Below, one piece after another: positions 38,101 through 44,357 of a stretch of 44,357 bases of DNA (positions within the stretch are counted from its first letter, which is position 1; the number at the start of each line of letters is the position of its first letter). This DNA comes from JAABTH01 sp964492615 (GTDB lineage Bacteria > Bacillota > Dethiobacteria > DTU022): assembly GCA_964492615.1 (NCBI GenBank), contig CAZBKZ010000022.1, positions 1-44,357 on the forward strand, given 5' to 3'. The notes below the pieces were generated by a model, which did not search any database, was not told where the DNA came from, and saw nothing but the letters and a program-made list of their open reading frames with translations. A program made the translations under genes and the position numbers.

Positions 38101-41100
38101 AATGCCGAAGGCACGGTAATCGATGTTGTAAACCTGCGGGCCGCAGCGGATCATCTCACTGTCTATAACAGCAAGGCTGACAGCTTAAGTATTGCTGTAG
38201 TCGGTTATGGTTCGGCCAAGGCAGAAAATGATATCAGGCCTGAGGTAGAAATATATTTAGGTGACAGTATATATCTGGAAGCGCGCGACCTGGTAATAGA
38301 AGCGGCCAACCGTTCTGAAAAGAATTGGCTTTCAAATAGTTACAATGCTGCTTCAGAATCAGGCGGGGTTGCCGACCTTCCTGCACCGAGCAGTATAACA
38401 ACAATTGTCAGCAAGGCGCAAGTTCAGATTGGTAACTGGGCCAGCATCAAGGTTAAGGGCAGCATAAGTAATCCGGGTCGATTTGATATCAGCGCATACA
38501 ATAATGCTTATGCCAGGGACAGGGTTAAATTAGAGAATGCCGGGTTGCTCTCTGTTTCAAAAGCGCAATCGATTTTGAACAGTACCGGTTATGCCAGCGT
38601 TATTGTGGGAAGCAGCGCCCGGCTGCATAGTGTTGGCGATATCTTCCTGACCACCCGTGATCGGGCTGATCTTCAAACCATTGTATATTCCACAACCTAT
38701 TATGGAGTTGCAGGCATTGCTACCGGAGTTTCCAGGGCTGTAGCTAATGCCAATAACAGGGTGGAAGTAGAAGATAATGCACATATCTTTGCTTACGGTT
38801 CTGTTAATCTTTTATCCGGGCGGGATAGTGCGAGCCGTACTAATGCTCACTATGTTGACGCTTATATAGAAGTTTACAACTACACTACCGCTCCCCTGCA
38901 GACAAAATCTGAGCCCAGGGGGCTTTCATACCAGCATAATTATATCTTTATCGATCAGGGCGCCAAAATCGAAGCGGTTAAAGATGTCAGCCTGAGGGCT
39001 GTCGAAGGAACCATCTGGGCCACGGCAGACGGGTTTGGTAAAAACCTCTATGAGAAACTTCTTGGTACCGATATTCGTGAAGGCAACACTTCAGAGCCGG
39101 TGTCAATCGATAATCATATCCGGGTTGATGGACAGGTTTTTGCCGGAATTAACAACCGGTTGTGGCTAATTATCGATGCCGGAGGCCATGTACTGGAGGA
39201 TGCAACGCATATTGCTGATTGGATGACTATTGATAACCGTCTGCCTTACAGCACATCGCTTGAATCGAGGGTATCTAACCTGTTGGATGAACTTGAAGCT
39301 CTGAACGAGCTGATTGAGCTTTATGCCGGAACCAGCGCCGCGGACCGCTATTTGTACCAAATCAACCGGGTAATTGATGATCTTTTAGAACTGGGATTTG
39401 GTGATTACCTGGGCGAGGGAACTGAGCAAGAATTCGTGGTGGAATATCCTTACATCTATTACATAATTGTCGATGATATTGTTGCCCAGGCTTCATATAT
39501 CAATGTCAGCGCCGACCGGTTGACCGGCATAGGATACTTAAGCGCTCCCGATGAAGTAGAGATTTATATCGAGAACCGCAGTATTAACTTCCTGCGGATC
39601 AGCGGGTTAACAATTCCAACCACGGGTGGCGATATATTCTACAACGGGCAGCTGATCGCCGATTCAAGCGCCGGAAACAGCAACGCCGCCTTTAACCAGG
39701 AAATTAATTCGATTAATATTGATACCGGGGCCAACTTTACATTTAATATCGGGGGAAGCGGTGGCAAGGAGATAACTATCCTGAATACTCATTCCGGCGA
39801 TGCGGCTAACAGCATTGATGCCCCTGATATAGAAATAAGCGGCATTGTCAGCAATATTGACGGGAAAATTACTATTCGCAGCGAGGGTGGGATCATCAGC
39901 CAGGGCGAAATAAAGGGAAAAGAGCTGGATATCAGCGCTTCGAAACTAGTTCAGAACTATATCGATACAATTTATCACACCGGTGGAGAGCCGGCAGGCC
40001 TGTGGGAAGATCTGGTCAACCTGGTAGAAAGCTGGTATGGCTCGAAAGGAAATTATACAGGAACCGAGGGTGGCATGTGGTTATTTGTTCGTGCATTCAG
40101 GGTTCAAAATGCGCTTAACAAAGTGCCGACCAGCGTTATTCGGGCCAATACCATTTACCTGGCTGCCCGTTACCTGAATATCAACGGAACGATTATCGCC
40201 GGCAGGCAGTACGACGACATCGTTCTCGGTCCAGGCGTTGAACAGCAAATTCAGCAATACCGCAATTCAGCCAGGCCGCCGCTAAACTACCTGGATGCTC
40301 CTTTGACTGTTTCCGGAAATCCGGTAGCGGCCTATTATGATATTTTAACCAACTCGATTATCATCTACCCGATCCGCAGTCAGGCCGGCTATATTGAACT
40401 TTACGGGCAAATTATGAATACAAGTTCTAACGGCGGGCATATTGAAGTATTGGATGGATATGGTGATATTAAGATTACAAATAATACTGCATACTCTTTG
40501 CAGATCAGGGGATTGGATACCGGGTACGGTGAGGGTGATGCCAGGAAGGGCATGCTGGTTATTTACGACACTGCCTGGATGAATACGTTCCCGGATTCAT
40601 ACAGTAACCCGACAAAAGTTGTCTATACCAGGGATGGGGTAGTGCAGGAAATGTTGGAAGGTGCCTATGTAATAGGCAGCCTGACCCACGATGAATACCG
40701 GCCCCTGGAAGGGCAGCGGTATGTATGGACAACGGCCCAGGAATATATCACACGTTACAATTCTCTTTACCGGCGTTCCAGCTGGCTCGGTTTGGTTCAC
40801 TGGAGTCCGGGTGATCTGCGCAGCCAGGAGAGGGAAAATGTTGATGCTGTTACGACCAGGGTGGGCGATTATATTATCTATCAGCCCGGGTTGATTAACC
40901 AACCCTATCTGTATAGCTACGAAAATCACCAGGTTATGATTACAGACGATGACGGTAATGAACTTTGGGAGGTTGTGGTGCGCCGGACCAGCTGGATCAA
41001 GAAAACCTGGTGGGGCAAGCGCACTTATTACCAGAGAGTGATTACCGAGCGCGGGTTTAAAGATGTTCACCACCACAGTATCAGGGCAGATTACCCCATA

Positions 41101-44100
41101 GCGATTACCTTTGCCGGCAATCCGGATGGTGCTGATATAGTTGTTGATTCGCAGGGGACAATCATTGTTGACGGAGTGATAGAAAACAGGGTCGGAAAAA
41201 TAGAAATTACTAGCAGCGGTACAAGTACAGGAGGGGCAATTGAGCGTGGCGACAGTGAGGATGCCATGATCAGCGGCAACGAGATTATTCTTTCTGCACA
41301 GAACGGTATAGGTTCAGCCGGGCATCTCCCTGTTAATACCTATCATGGCGGCCGCCTGGATGTTCACACAGTTAATGGCGCGATTAATGTAATGGCCCCA
41401 TCAAATCTTTATTTCGGTATTGTTAAAAGTGACCATGGTTTTATAAACCTGCAGGCGTTTGGTCATATTCTGGCAGCGGGAAGCGATAGTTATATCAGCG
41501 GTGAGAGGGTTTACCTGAGAGCGGAAAACGGTGCGCTTGGTGCAACTTCCGATTACCTTAATATAAAGACTCTTGAATCGCTTGGAGGTTATGCCCGTGA
41601 TAACATTTACATTCTATCTGAGAGCAGACTTCCTGTTGATAGCCTGATTTCGGCCAACGGTGATGTCTGGATAAAGGTTACCTCCGGTAATTTGGCAGAT
41701 GTAAACGGAGCTGGCCTGCAGGACACAATTGCTATACTGAGAATTCTTGAAAACTGGGAAAGCCTGGGTCTGACCGGTCCACTGACAGCGGCGCAATTTG
41801 AAAGCCTGCTGCGTGGTGAACTGATCCGGGTGGTTGACACTACAATTATTGAAGAAGAGGTAAACATCAGGGCAAATAACATATACTTACAGGTTGAAAA
41901 TGGCACAATCGGCGAACCTTATGCTCCGCTCTGGATCGTGGTCAGCGAGTTAAACAGGCCGGAACTTTCCAATCAGGAGATTGCTGCAATGTATGCAGGT
42001 GGTCCGCACAATACTATTTTCTATGATAGCGGGATGAACGTACTTCCTTATAATACCGGGGATAGTGCCGCTTATGTAAAAATTATTCGCGATGAGTTGA
42101 AGATTAATGTGAATGATCTTAACAGTTTATCTGATCTGGAAATTGCCTACATTGCAACTGCTGAGTTGGGAAGCATTCGTTATTTCGATTCGGAGAATAA
42201 TGAGCTTCTACCTGGCGCAACAGTTGATGTTGCCTATATCATCATCAGTAACCGTATCGACGATTTTAACATTCAAGGCTCAGGCAATGTTCAGGCTGAG
42301 GCAAGTGGTTATATTTACATTGGATCACCGGATGATCTTTACCTGGGCAGTATAAGCAACAGCGATGCGGCAATCAGCATCAGGACAGATGGCTCACTCT
42401 ATAATTACGATAACGGTAGTGAACCGGTTGTTGTTACCGGTGAAAACACCTTCCTTTACCTTGAAGCAGCAGGCGGGACAATTGGCGCCGCAGATGACGG
42501 ATTGAGGATTAAGATGGGTGAAGGTAGTGACCTTACAGCCAGGGCTGCTGATGACCTCATCATTGATGTTCTTGAGAGCGACCTGGTGATCAATTACATT
42601 TATACTCCTCTCGATCTTTACCTGAATACTGATCATGCCGCCGGTTACGGAATTTTTGCTACCGTAAATGACGGTTTCGAGAACATTGTTGCCCGTAAGG
42701 TCAGGCTTGAAGCTGATTCAATCGGCAGTGAATCTGTTGCCTTAAAGACAGACCTGGCCGAGGATAATCTTTTTTCAGCCTTAGCAGAACATAATCTTTA
42801 TATTGATGAGTTACGGGGCTCGCTGCAGATTGGCACGGTAACCTCAAACTCCGGGGATGTTTATCTTACGGCAGATCACTCGATCACCGGCACCGGTGAC
42901 GGTCTGGCTGACATCAGCGGCCGCTCTATTTACCTTGAAGCGATTAACGGGATGATTGGCAGCGGCACCGGAATCGGTATGCTAAACATCGATACAGATG
43001 AAGCGGCAGGCGGTATCTTGGATGCTTACGGCAATAGCGATATCTTTATCAGGGAACTGACCGGCAACCTTTATCTCTACTTGGTTGAAAGCGAAACGGG
43101 CACAGTTTACTTAGAAGCTGCTCAAACTGGCCAGGGGATCAGAAGCGGGCGTTCGGCTGGCGATGATGGACCAAATATTATTGCTCTAAACGGAGGCGCC
43201 CGCCTGGTTGTTGACAACGGAATCGGCAGCCCCGACCGCCGGTTATTCACCGAACTGGGTAAGCTGGAAATATACAGCGATAAGAGTGGAATTTGGCTGC
43301 ACAACAGTGGTAATTTAGTAATCGGCGAAATCAGCACGCTGATTACCGGGGTTAGTGCTCCTGGTTTGATTGATATTGTCTCTGATGGTGATATGTTAAT
43401 AAAAGAAAATGTTTTAAGCATGGATGAGATTATTCTTACCGCCAGGCGGACCCTGACATTACTGGAAGGAGTCAGGCTGACCGCCGGTCCGCAGATAACC
43501 CTGAGTAATGATTACGGGCCTGCAGAGCCGGGCGGTGAGATCAGAGTTTATGGTGATATCGTCGCACCTTACCTGCTGGTTCAGGGTTCTGCCGGTGATG
43601 ACTACTTGTTGATCGATACAAGGACAGCACTGCCTCATACGGATATCCTTGGCGGTGATGGTTATGATACGATTGAACTGAAAAAGCTGGCTCCGATCTT
43701 AAGCGAGTATGAAAGTGAGCTTGCCACGGTTAACATTGACGGGCAGGGTGGAAAAGACCACTATATCATCTGGCTTAGCGGTGATAGCAGTTACCTGGTA
43801 AATATTTTTGACAGCGGAAATGACGGATCTGTTTTTGAAAACGGGTCTTTGGGAACTGATGATCCCCAGTACCACGACCGCCTGACGGTCTATGGCACAG
43901 TTGACGCAAACCTGCTCCTGATTCGCCATAACTTCCTCGCTTTAATCAACGAAGGTGTTGATAACAATAACGATGGTTACGATGACCTGGAGCGGATTAA
44001 TTACAATTACAGCCCGACCGGCGATCCGTTAAGTGGACCCTATCTTGACCTGGTTGTTGTTCACCTGTCGCCGGATCACAGCGTGGAGAACGAGGGCAAT

Positions 44101-44357
44101 TATGTTGTAGCTGATGATACGGGAACTTTTTTTGTCATTCACGGCAGCCCGGCAGCAGATACTTTCCAGATCGGTCAGGTATTCCGTTCTGAAAGAGATG
44201 CCCTGGCCAACGTTGCACCGGAGGATCAGTTTGAGACGGAGCATACTACCCGGGGCTACCTGAGCAGGGGTAACAGCTATGAGATGTGGATTTATGGCGT
44301 TGCCGGTGAGAACTTCTTCAGCGTTTACAGTAATAAAGCGGTGCTTAACCTGACTGG
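26188..44357 (+). CDS. Giant secreted beta-strand-repeat adhesin-like protein, incomplete at right edge
   Basis: One frame stays open from TTG 26188 to the window end: 6056 whole codons and no stop, so the protein exceeds 600 kDa. TTG is chosen because AGGAG lies 9 bases upstream; ATG 26197 is the alternative. Residues 1-39 are a signal peptide ending VAHA. Then come an acidic Ser/Asp/Glu/Gly linker (40-186), a beta-sandwich-like domain (about 190-350), and repeat modules of pattern IxSIAGA...GAxVAVNxIxN from about residue 390 to 3350. Five GSW repeats (3415-3784), more degenerate modules, FHA-like segments (about 4980-5780) and calcium-binding-like motifs near the end follow. The layout resembles LktA-type filamentous adhesins and FhaB-like exoproteins. 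A surface adhesin or matrix role is likely; the anchor lies beyond the window. Confidence 0.85.
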   Translation, partial: MFSMLSAKLRNKLNYPLSLLLILLITIFLLIIPAQVAHAEGESADSSAAADTTGTQESGGGDSGAAESGSLNSDNSTNETASIQNPPNLSEPQSSAGSEDYTEQGSAPTDTSDVTQTNEPPAPEPESEGEEQGGLNNSDPDSSDNSGESDLDESGEAPGEEDETGDFLADGDSESGEPDEEAPEGNSYVAEIPDEQRVVSVDAQDQLFTVTFTELNEGGQTLGSAQVIIPEGFHDVKFAGINVEVQDGNGPKYWNHSIVLDGLLTYLNLFANSFDDYLGFGESVSIGFTADTPATPGVYTFETKAWTDARDSEGNVLVDGGSETGDAVGTTVNNPHADHREPTVSVNQGLGTDDNPFIVEKTEQLDHISYRPDAFYSIRGEHTLEADLKVKAKSITIEEDTVIDGSTVYDISIAAEDIAAGDVDSAKAIIQILNGAQIIGRNVELIARAHAMVPETEQSDLTFNEVLIGALEDMLSDPSAPLDLFAILKAAEAQVIIGDNVVFDAANDLTITAEAIADATISTGFTVLSAGYSKADATAVVSIGGAELTSGGDLLIKSDSTAISVVEAKTKNDMGPLPDDANIISVAFAMAESNLVSRVNIGEGAVITSTGGNINIIATGDSQNRATATAGMYDGGVFGAAVALSFKDGDVQAVVNGTLTAAGRTITAGEHEELVEGLGITAILTSADTVKAGAAADAGDDEESGDEEGSSEEASNDSLPIADIIGFISGKVSGKADEDDDAADSGVTLNEYFAFAGAAAYLEIKNDVLASVGSSAVLKSEADVKVKADLTKRFKIEVESSTNNESEDDDDPAPQVSASLAVGVAVIENCAKAEISSGAQSDAAQETMVSAKVAYPFLVDPEDLIDFSDELNTIYEAIGNPDDFEGLAEAKSTLETALKEKLGLMGSLINSWVRSTGAADKVGFAGAVTYLDLTNRAEALVGSEAKINQGEGEPYENYRSDSQSVDLQAEILLQLVNIAGLFDFDLPDAENDLSMPKPIGTEGGKAGFGGSVLLLFIDNQAVALVENGALISSGSAGGIAINALSKTESFSFVQSGGSAEKVAVGGSFSLSKQQNKTIAKVKNGVTLNGNTLDINAEDKTSHINLVGNMIKGENVGIGASVSINNLSREVFAGLGEKKSFDSPESTIELSGDLKVTALADGAIYAFSLAGTKISEGSSGQPQSTGNLTAGAPQSGSTGSGSSQGNFGLGVSGDVSLNRITDVVIAVVNDHGQINAAALKVESSNVTCIISASGSAAILTTDGTSVGIAGSYSQNNLDGTTIALVSSAGLNLDSLTIKADRQGNVWAFTAGGSMATGDDGYAVAGSVSVNLIDNLTKALLSQVTLISDGDVTLNAADDSLIFVVAGAASYGGKAGVGASVAYNEIKNETTAMITGSELDLDGNLLLEAGNSGYIFAVVASFGVGGDGSYVGASGTVAINLLESIIESAIINSNYTEKDERSSGNVTLRATNGSEIFTIAGAIGGAEKAGLGAAVAWNEIDGRVSAYISGSQLDTAGTVRLNALNEAEIWALAAGAAGAKNAALAGSVSFNDITMSTTANIMNSTIVADNGVYIEAFNNAEISSIAGALAGAKTAAIGAAVAVNKIGDHLGDRPIHTAAFIDSSRVVAEAGPIEITAQSDSVIKSISAAGAASGKVAANGALSTNLIYNNLEAYIANSRGESGDPERLLVQCRDDLKLHATDNSVISVIAGNVAGAGKVGIGAAISVNFIGKASQAQVDSAFDVGDSVDVDEHGAPIINEGADEDIPDSAYEYDVPEDVVTPGGVSVYISNSEVESTSGSVELTATANYAIFNITAGAAIGGTAGVQGSVSVNYIFNNLLAQISGSVVQADDSVILQTLSLKRSDIPQGALQVESDSTLVENYDGDDSEDPEYDNGGERAISSIQSLAGAIAGGGKAGVGVALAVNHIVNNYEAGIINNSAVTAGRGSVILISDSQASIETLSAALAGAGKLAFAGAVSVNFINNQVIATINNSMVISNTETAADPDANSYPGINLTAQDYSVIRALSGQINVGMVGIGAAAAYNEISNTIKAAIENDSSVTTSGWVRLSALSEAEITNIVAGGGIGKISVNGSVAINRISNEVSAYIKDSLVEAVRGVAITAVDRSEISSLSGAVGGGALAAVGASVAVNYVGTENHSHSVLAYIENSQVESSDGAIEIKAESDAIIKSISAAGGIAGKVAANGAVSVNWIYTNVSAAIINCSGADRKVWAKNNVDLRALDRSAISAIAGNVSGAGLGGAGAAIAVNFIGRGNIAGGDPGDPASNSEVTGGDADDPDAEPVEENFDYNQPAFTDSTRVSAYILNSLVESDLGTVTLVATADPAIFNISAGISVGGAAGIQGSVSVNYIYSTVEAFIKDANVTAAEDVIVKALSLQRSTIPLGALQAESSREEVSSFDGGSDLDESEEDLQFDANSPDRLTSIQAIAGSVSGGGAAGIGAVIAVNHVSNKYSSAIINSTVEAGRDIIILADSASGIETVSAALAGAGTFSAAGSVSLNWINNQILAYITESTVTVHNTGGAARDGIIIEAFDRSQINSVSGQINFSGVAAIGAAASYNEIRNTVKAYVEGSGLSVNTDSNLIINARSASTINTIVAGGSLALKVGVSGTAAINIIENDVRAYIDGATVTANGNVYLLAESLNEVNSYGGSMGGGIVGAGAAVVVNILENETNAYINNATLLARGNGTAITIKNWNEDGVVGTEQARGLAVIAHNSEKLTVYSGAASGGFVAVSGQVSANIIENITEAFIAGSLINSAEVQGAMVVVRAGQATSVSVYTGSLAAGGVAAGAAVDVTTVKNQTRAYVVSLNDNETVIYAQGGLMIGAYNRFAPADDQTIIIAGASLAGSVSIAGVVSVLTMENVTEAYLEGSKVYSAGMIKIFASHYLEIDVLAGTVSAAGFVGAGGSVVVSDLKNSALAGIRDAELNTTGVLEILARTRDNIKIVVGTAGIGGTAGVAGAVSVTLIETTTEAYIDNCLVNQDPAYKAAGSSQSVSVKTDNKTEVDTSCGSLGAGLTAGIGAALDYISIQNRTVSWIGAGSKIFAAGDITLEALSNKVVETNVASAAGGLLGLSGAISIVTIGTPLDQDGADEFNSDLIDQLNNDVSADGGLYYDDGNGTRKSRLPGGSVGDYAFNKLNSAAMPNLEEALDPNLDTSMRITAAFIAAAGGPGAGVELVSGGELLIKAVDIVKVNVEIGNIAVGAVGIGAAIGIVNTTETTLAYSGDYSRIRAENIAVEAESSEEIIVKARAATGGLLAGGSLNMAKVNAKPVVRAYLGDNSRVVVTEEALIRATVIPLIEADVFGVNAAGGASVGNSIATAIYEPMVKAYIGSNSEVIIGFQPLAGSPEVIFFNEASYSGGSKIHFIYNEAILTDLSVTFTPGEVEGEDGSLVVVKRGEIMRNDGGNWLSDGFVPGYAVTVIDGDNVYVNQVHSVSPDGKTLILETEGRWGEELSITAGEILGGKPPSEIRRESGSWFDDGFFVGQLFEISGTTGNDGDFEIENISADGKILYLAIGDEVENEEIAASVNITIWGLGPDRIKRAAGSWLNDGYAVGDMIRVAGTDHNDGVYLIKSISADGRTLTLSGSDQLTRDSTTMALFAGGTPLDFDLLVGEPDLIFFGKARLTEGGSVTFVPGTGSEGAARPQITRSAGSWISDGFFENQLIEIAGSGSNNGIFGIEEVSADGKILYLFAVEELEGESINSSALTFWGVAPDQIRRTTGSWLTDGYNAGDIIMVSGTERNDGTYQISSVEENGKLLVLNTFNTLKDEQTAAAQFSRYLEEAAGEQEWLGTLTVEARQLLPAGELSVRARASGSGVAGIASLLFNEAKAVSGGTVSAGVNNGSTLLVAGNIYLNANGESVSRAIADGFNGGFGAFSDNEATAKAARRTETYLEKNATVIAHQLGLKAGGTDNIYAEAFSGGVGAAVINLINPKTEDRSKTVIRFGNYENGTYNAEGTVIDVVNLRAAADHLTVYNSKADSLSIAVVGYGSAKAENDIRPEVEIYLGDSIYLEARDLVIEAANRSEKNWLSNSYNAASESGGVADLPAPSSITTIVSKAQVQIGNWASIKVKGSISNPGRFDISAYNNAYARDRVKLENAGLLSVSKAQSILNSTGYASVIVGSSARLHSVGDIFLTTRDRADLQTIVYSTTYYGVAGIATGVSRAVANANNRVEVEDNAHIFAYGSVNLLSGRDSASRTNAHYVDAYIEVYNYTTAPLQTKSEPRGLSYQHNYIFIDQGAKIEAVKDVSLRAVEGTIWATADGFGKNLYEKLLGTDIREGNTSEPVSIDNHIRVDGQVFAGINNRLWLIIDAGGHVLEDATHIADWMTIDNRLPYSTSLESRVSNLLDELEALNELIELYAGTSAADRYLYQINRVIDDLLELGFGDYLGEGTEQEFVVEYPYIYYIIVDDIVAQASYINVSADRLTGIGYLSAPDEVEIYIENRSINFLRISGLTIPTTGGDIFYNGQLIADSSAGNSNAAFNQEINSINIDTGANFTFNIGGSGGKEITILNTHSGDAANSIDAPDIEISGIVSNIDGKITIRSEGGIISQGEIKGKELDISASKLVQNYIDTIYHTGGEPAGLWEDLVNLVESWYGSKGNYTGTEGGMWLFVRAFRVQNALNKVPTSVIRANTIYLAARYLNINGTIIAGRQYDDIVLGPGVEQQIQQYRNSARPPLNYLDAPLTVSGNPVAAYYDILTNSIIIYPIRSQAGYIELYGQIMNTSSNGGHIEVLDGYGDIKITNNTAYSLQIRGLDTGYGEGDARKGMLVIYDTAWMNTFPDSYSNPTKVVYTRDGVVQEMLEGAYVIGSLTHDEYRPLEGQRYVWTTAQEYITRYNSLYRRSSWLGLVHWSPGDLRSQERENVDAVTTRVGDYIIYQPGLINQPYLYSYENHQVMITDDDGNELWEVVVRRTSWIKKTWWGKRTYYQRVITERGFKDVHHHSIRADYPIAITFAGNPDGADIVVDSQGTIIVDGVIENRVGKIEITSSGTSTGGAIERGDSEDAMISGNEIILSAQNGIGSAGHLPVNTYHGGRLDVHTVNGAINVMAPSNLYFGIVKSDHGFINLQAFGHILAAGSDSYISGERVYLRAENGALGATSDYLNIKTLESLGGYARDNIYILSESRLPVDSLISANGDVWIKVTSGNLADVNGAGLQDTIAILRILENWESLGLTGPLTAAQFESLLRGELIRVVDTTIIEEEVNIRANNIYLQVENGTIGEPYAPLWIVVSELNRPELSNQEIAAMYAGGPHNTIFYDSGMNVLPYNTGDSAAYVKIIRDELKINVNDLNSLSDLEIAYIATAELGSIRYFDSENNELLPGATVDVAYIIISNRIDDFNIQGSGNVQAEASGYIYIGSPDDLYLGSISNSDAAISIRTDGSLYNYDNGSEPVVVTGENTFLYLEAAGGTIGAADDGLRIKMGEGSDLTARAADDLIIDVLESDLVINYIYTPLDLYLNTDHAAGYGIFATVNDGFENIVARKVRLEADSIGSESVALKTDLAEDNLFSALAEHNLYIDELRGSLQIGTVTSNSGDVYLTADHSITGTGDGLADISGRSIYLEAINGMIGSGTGIGMLNIDTDEAAGGILDAYGNSDIFIRELTGNLYLYLVESETGTVYLEAAQTGQGIRSGRSAGDDGPNIIALNGGARLVVDNGIGSPDRRLFTELGKLEIYSDKSGIWLHNSGNLVIGEISTLITGVSAPGLIDIVSDGDMLIKENVLSMDEIILTARRTLTLLEGVRLTAGPQITLSNDYGPAEPGGEIRVYGDIVAPYLLVQGSAGDDYLLIDTRTALPHTDILGGDGYDTIELKKLAPILSEYESELATVNIDGQGGKDHYIIWLSGDSSYLVNIFDSGNDGSVFENGSLGTDDPQYHDRLTVYGTVDANLLLIRHNFLALINEGVDNNNDGYDDLERINYNYSPTGDPLSGPYLDLVVVHLSPDHSVENEGNYVVADDTGTFFVIHGSPAADTFQIGQVFRSERDALANVAPEDQFETEHTTRGYLSRGNSYEMWIYGVAGENFFSVYSNKAVLNLT
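26305..26745 (+). repeat. Acidic low-complexity linker of the giant protein
   Basis: Directly after the signal peptide, residues 40-186 are made almost only of Ser, Asp, Glu, Gly, Ala, Pro, Asn and Thr, for example TGTQESGGGDSGAAESGS. It is strongly acidic and likely disordered. It may act as a flexible spacer or a calcium-collecting segment. Confidence 0.75.
29893..31260 (+). repeat. Eight-module superrepeat, copy 0
   Basis: This 456-residue unit holds eight modules, each with an Ile/Val-rich strand, a Gly/Ala turn and a conserved Asn. In order their cores read CIISASG, VWAFTAG, LIFVVAG, IFAVVAS, EIFTIAG, EIWALAAG, EISSIAG and VIKSISA. Its seventh and eighth modules match those of copy 1 best (SGKVAANG in the eighth), which fixes the register. 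It lacks the two acidic insertions found in copies 1 and 2. Confidence 0.6.
31261..32880 (+). repeat. Eight-module superrepeat, copy 1
   Basis: This 540-residue unit has the cores VISVIAG, IFNITAG, SIQSLAG, SIETLSA, VIRALSG, EITNIVAG, EISSLSG and IIKSISA. Acidic loops are inserted between modules 1 and 2 (residues near 31400-31530, rich in Asp/Glu) and between modules 2 and 3 (after SLKRSDIPQGALQVES). Copy 2 has insertions of the same type in the same places. Confidence 0.7.
32881..34527 (+). repeat. Eight-module superrepeat, copy 2
   Basis: This 549-residue unit aligns with copy 1 module by module: AISAIAG, IFNISAG, SIQAIAG, GIETVSA, QINSVSG, TINTIVAG, EVNSYGG and KLTVYSG. The acidic insertions recur, with SLQRSTIPLGALQAES matching SLKRSDIPQGALQVES of copy 1. 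DNA identity is clearly below that of a recent duplication, so the tandem copies are old and kept by selection. Confidence 0.7.
36430..37539 (+). repeat. Five Gly-Ser-Trp (GSW) repeats
   Basis: Five copies of about 50 residues start at 36430, 36640, 36853, 37174 and 37384. The consensus is RxxGSWxxDGFxxGQxIxISG, then NDGxYxIxSIS, DGKxLxL. The first copy is the most divergent (GNWLSDGF). Spacers alternate, and copies 2-3 align with copies 4-5 including the linker (ITIWGLGPDRIKRA against LTFWGVAPDQIRRT), so a larger unit was duplicated. Confidence 0.75.
43561..44357 (+). other. Calcium-binding-like segment at the visible end of the giant protein
   Basis: GSAGDDYLLIDT followed by DILGGDGYDTIEL resembles RTX-type GGxGxD turns, and further on DNNNDGYDD fits the DxNxDGxxD calcium loop of EF-hand or dockerin type. 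These are single motifs, not a full RTX array, so calcium binding is only suggested. The gene continues past the window. Confidence 0.4.

Overview
The window looks like chromosomal DNA from an anaerobic, probably Clostridia-like (Bacillota) bacterium. The clues are strong AGGAGG-type ribosome binding sites with frequent GTG/TTG starts, near-consensus TTGACA/TATAAT promoters, a corrinoid methyltransferase-type operon, a molybdenum/tungsten-cofactor-type riboswitch ahead of an oxyanion ABC transporter, and a MsmK-type sugar transporter operon. The species cannot be named from the sequence alone.

Layout. (1) Positions 1-1450 hold toxin-antitoxin material and gene debris: a DUF1801-like remnant, a decayed higB-higA pair, and an intact vapB-vapC pair with a textbook promoter/operator. 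(2) 1627-2670 is a lone CFA-synthase-like methyltransferase. (3) On the minus strand, 5895 to 2726, three overlapping genes encode a B12-binding corrinoid protein, a UroD/MtaA-type methyltransferase and a fusion of a DUF1638-like domain with a diguanylate cyclase. (4) Also on minus are a nitroreductase and a 46-codon stub of a B3/B4-domain protein. (5) 7202-9906 is a molybdate/tungstate ABC transporter operon with promoter, Moco-type riboswitch, leader terminator and end terminator. (6) 10044-13120 pairs a hydantoinase/oxoprolinase-like gene with a histone-deacetylase-like amidohydrolase. (7) 13207-25958 is a nine-gene alpha-glucoside operon: LacI regulator with an operator inside its own promoter, two permeases, binding lipoprotein, GH65 phosphorylase, MsmK-type ATPase, GH31 glucosidase, uridine-kinase-like P-loop kinase and GH13_18 phosphorylase. 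(8) 26188 to the right edge is one open reading frame of at least 6056 codons encoding a secreted giant repeat protein whose end lies outside the window.

How the genes work together. The sugar operon should import an alpha-glucoside by ABC transport and cleave it inside the cell by phosphorolysis (GH65, GH13_18) and hydrolysis (GH31). Its gene set resembles the E. coli ycj cluster (kojibiose and glucosylglycerate phosphorylases), but no beta-phosphoglucomutase is present and a P-loop kinase is. The corrinoid operon links methyl-group chemistry with cyclic-di-GMP synthesis in one transcription unit. The giant protein has a signal peptide, an acidic Ser/Asp/Glu-rich linker, a long field of beta-strand repeat modules organised as three tandem copies of an eight-module unit, a cluster of five Gly-Ser-Trp repeats, then filamentous-haemagglutinin-like and calcium-binding-like segments. 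It is probably a surface adhesin or matrix protein.
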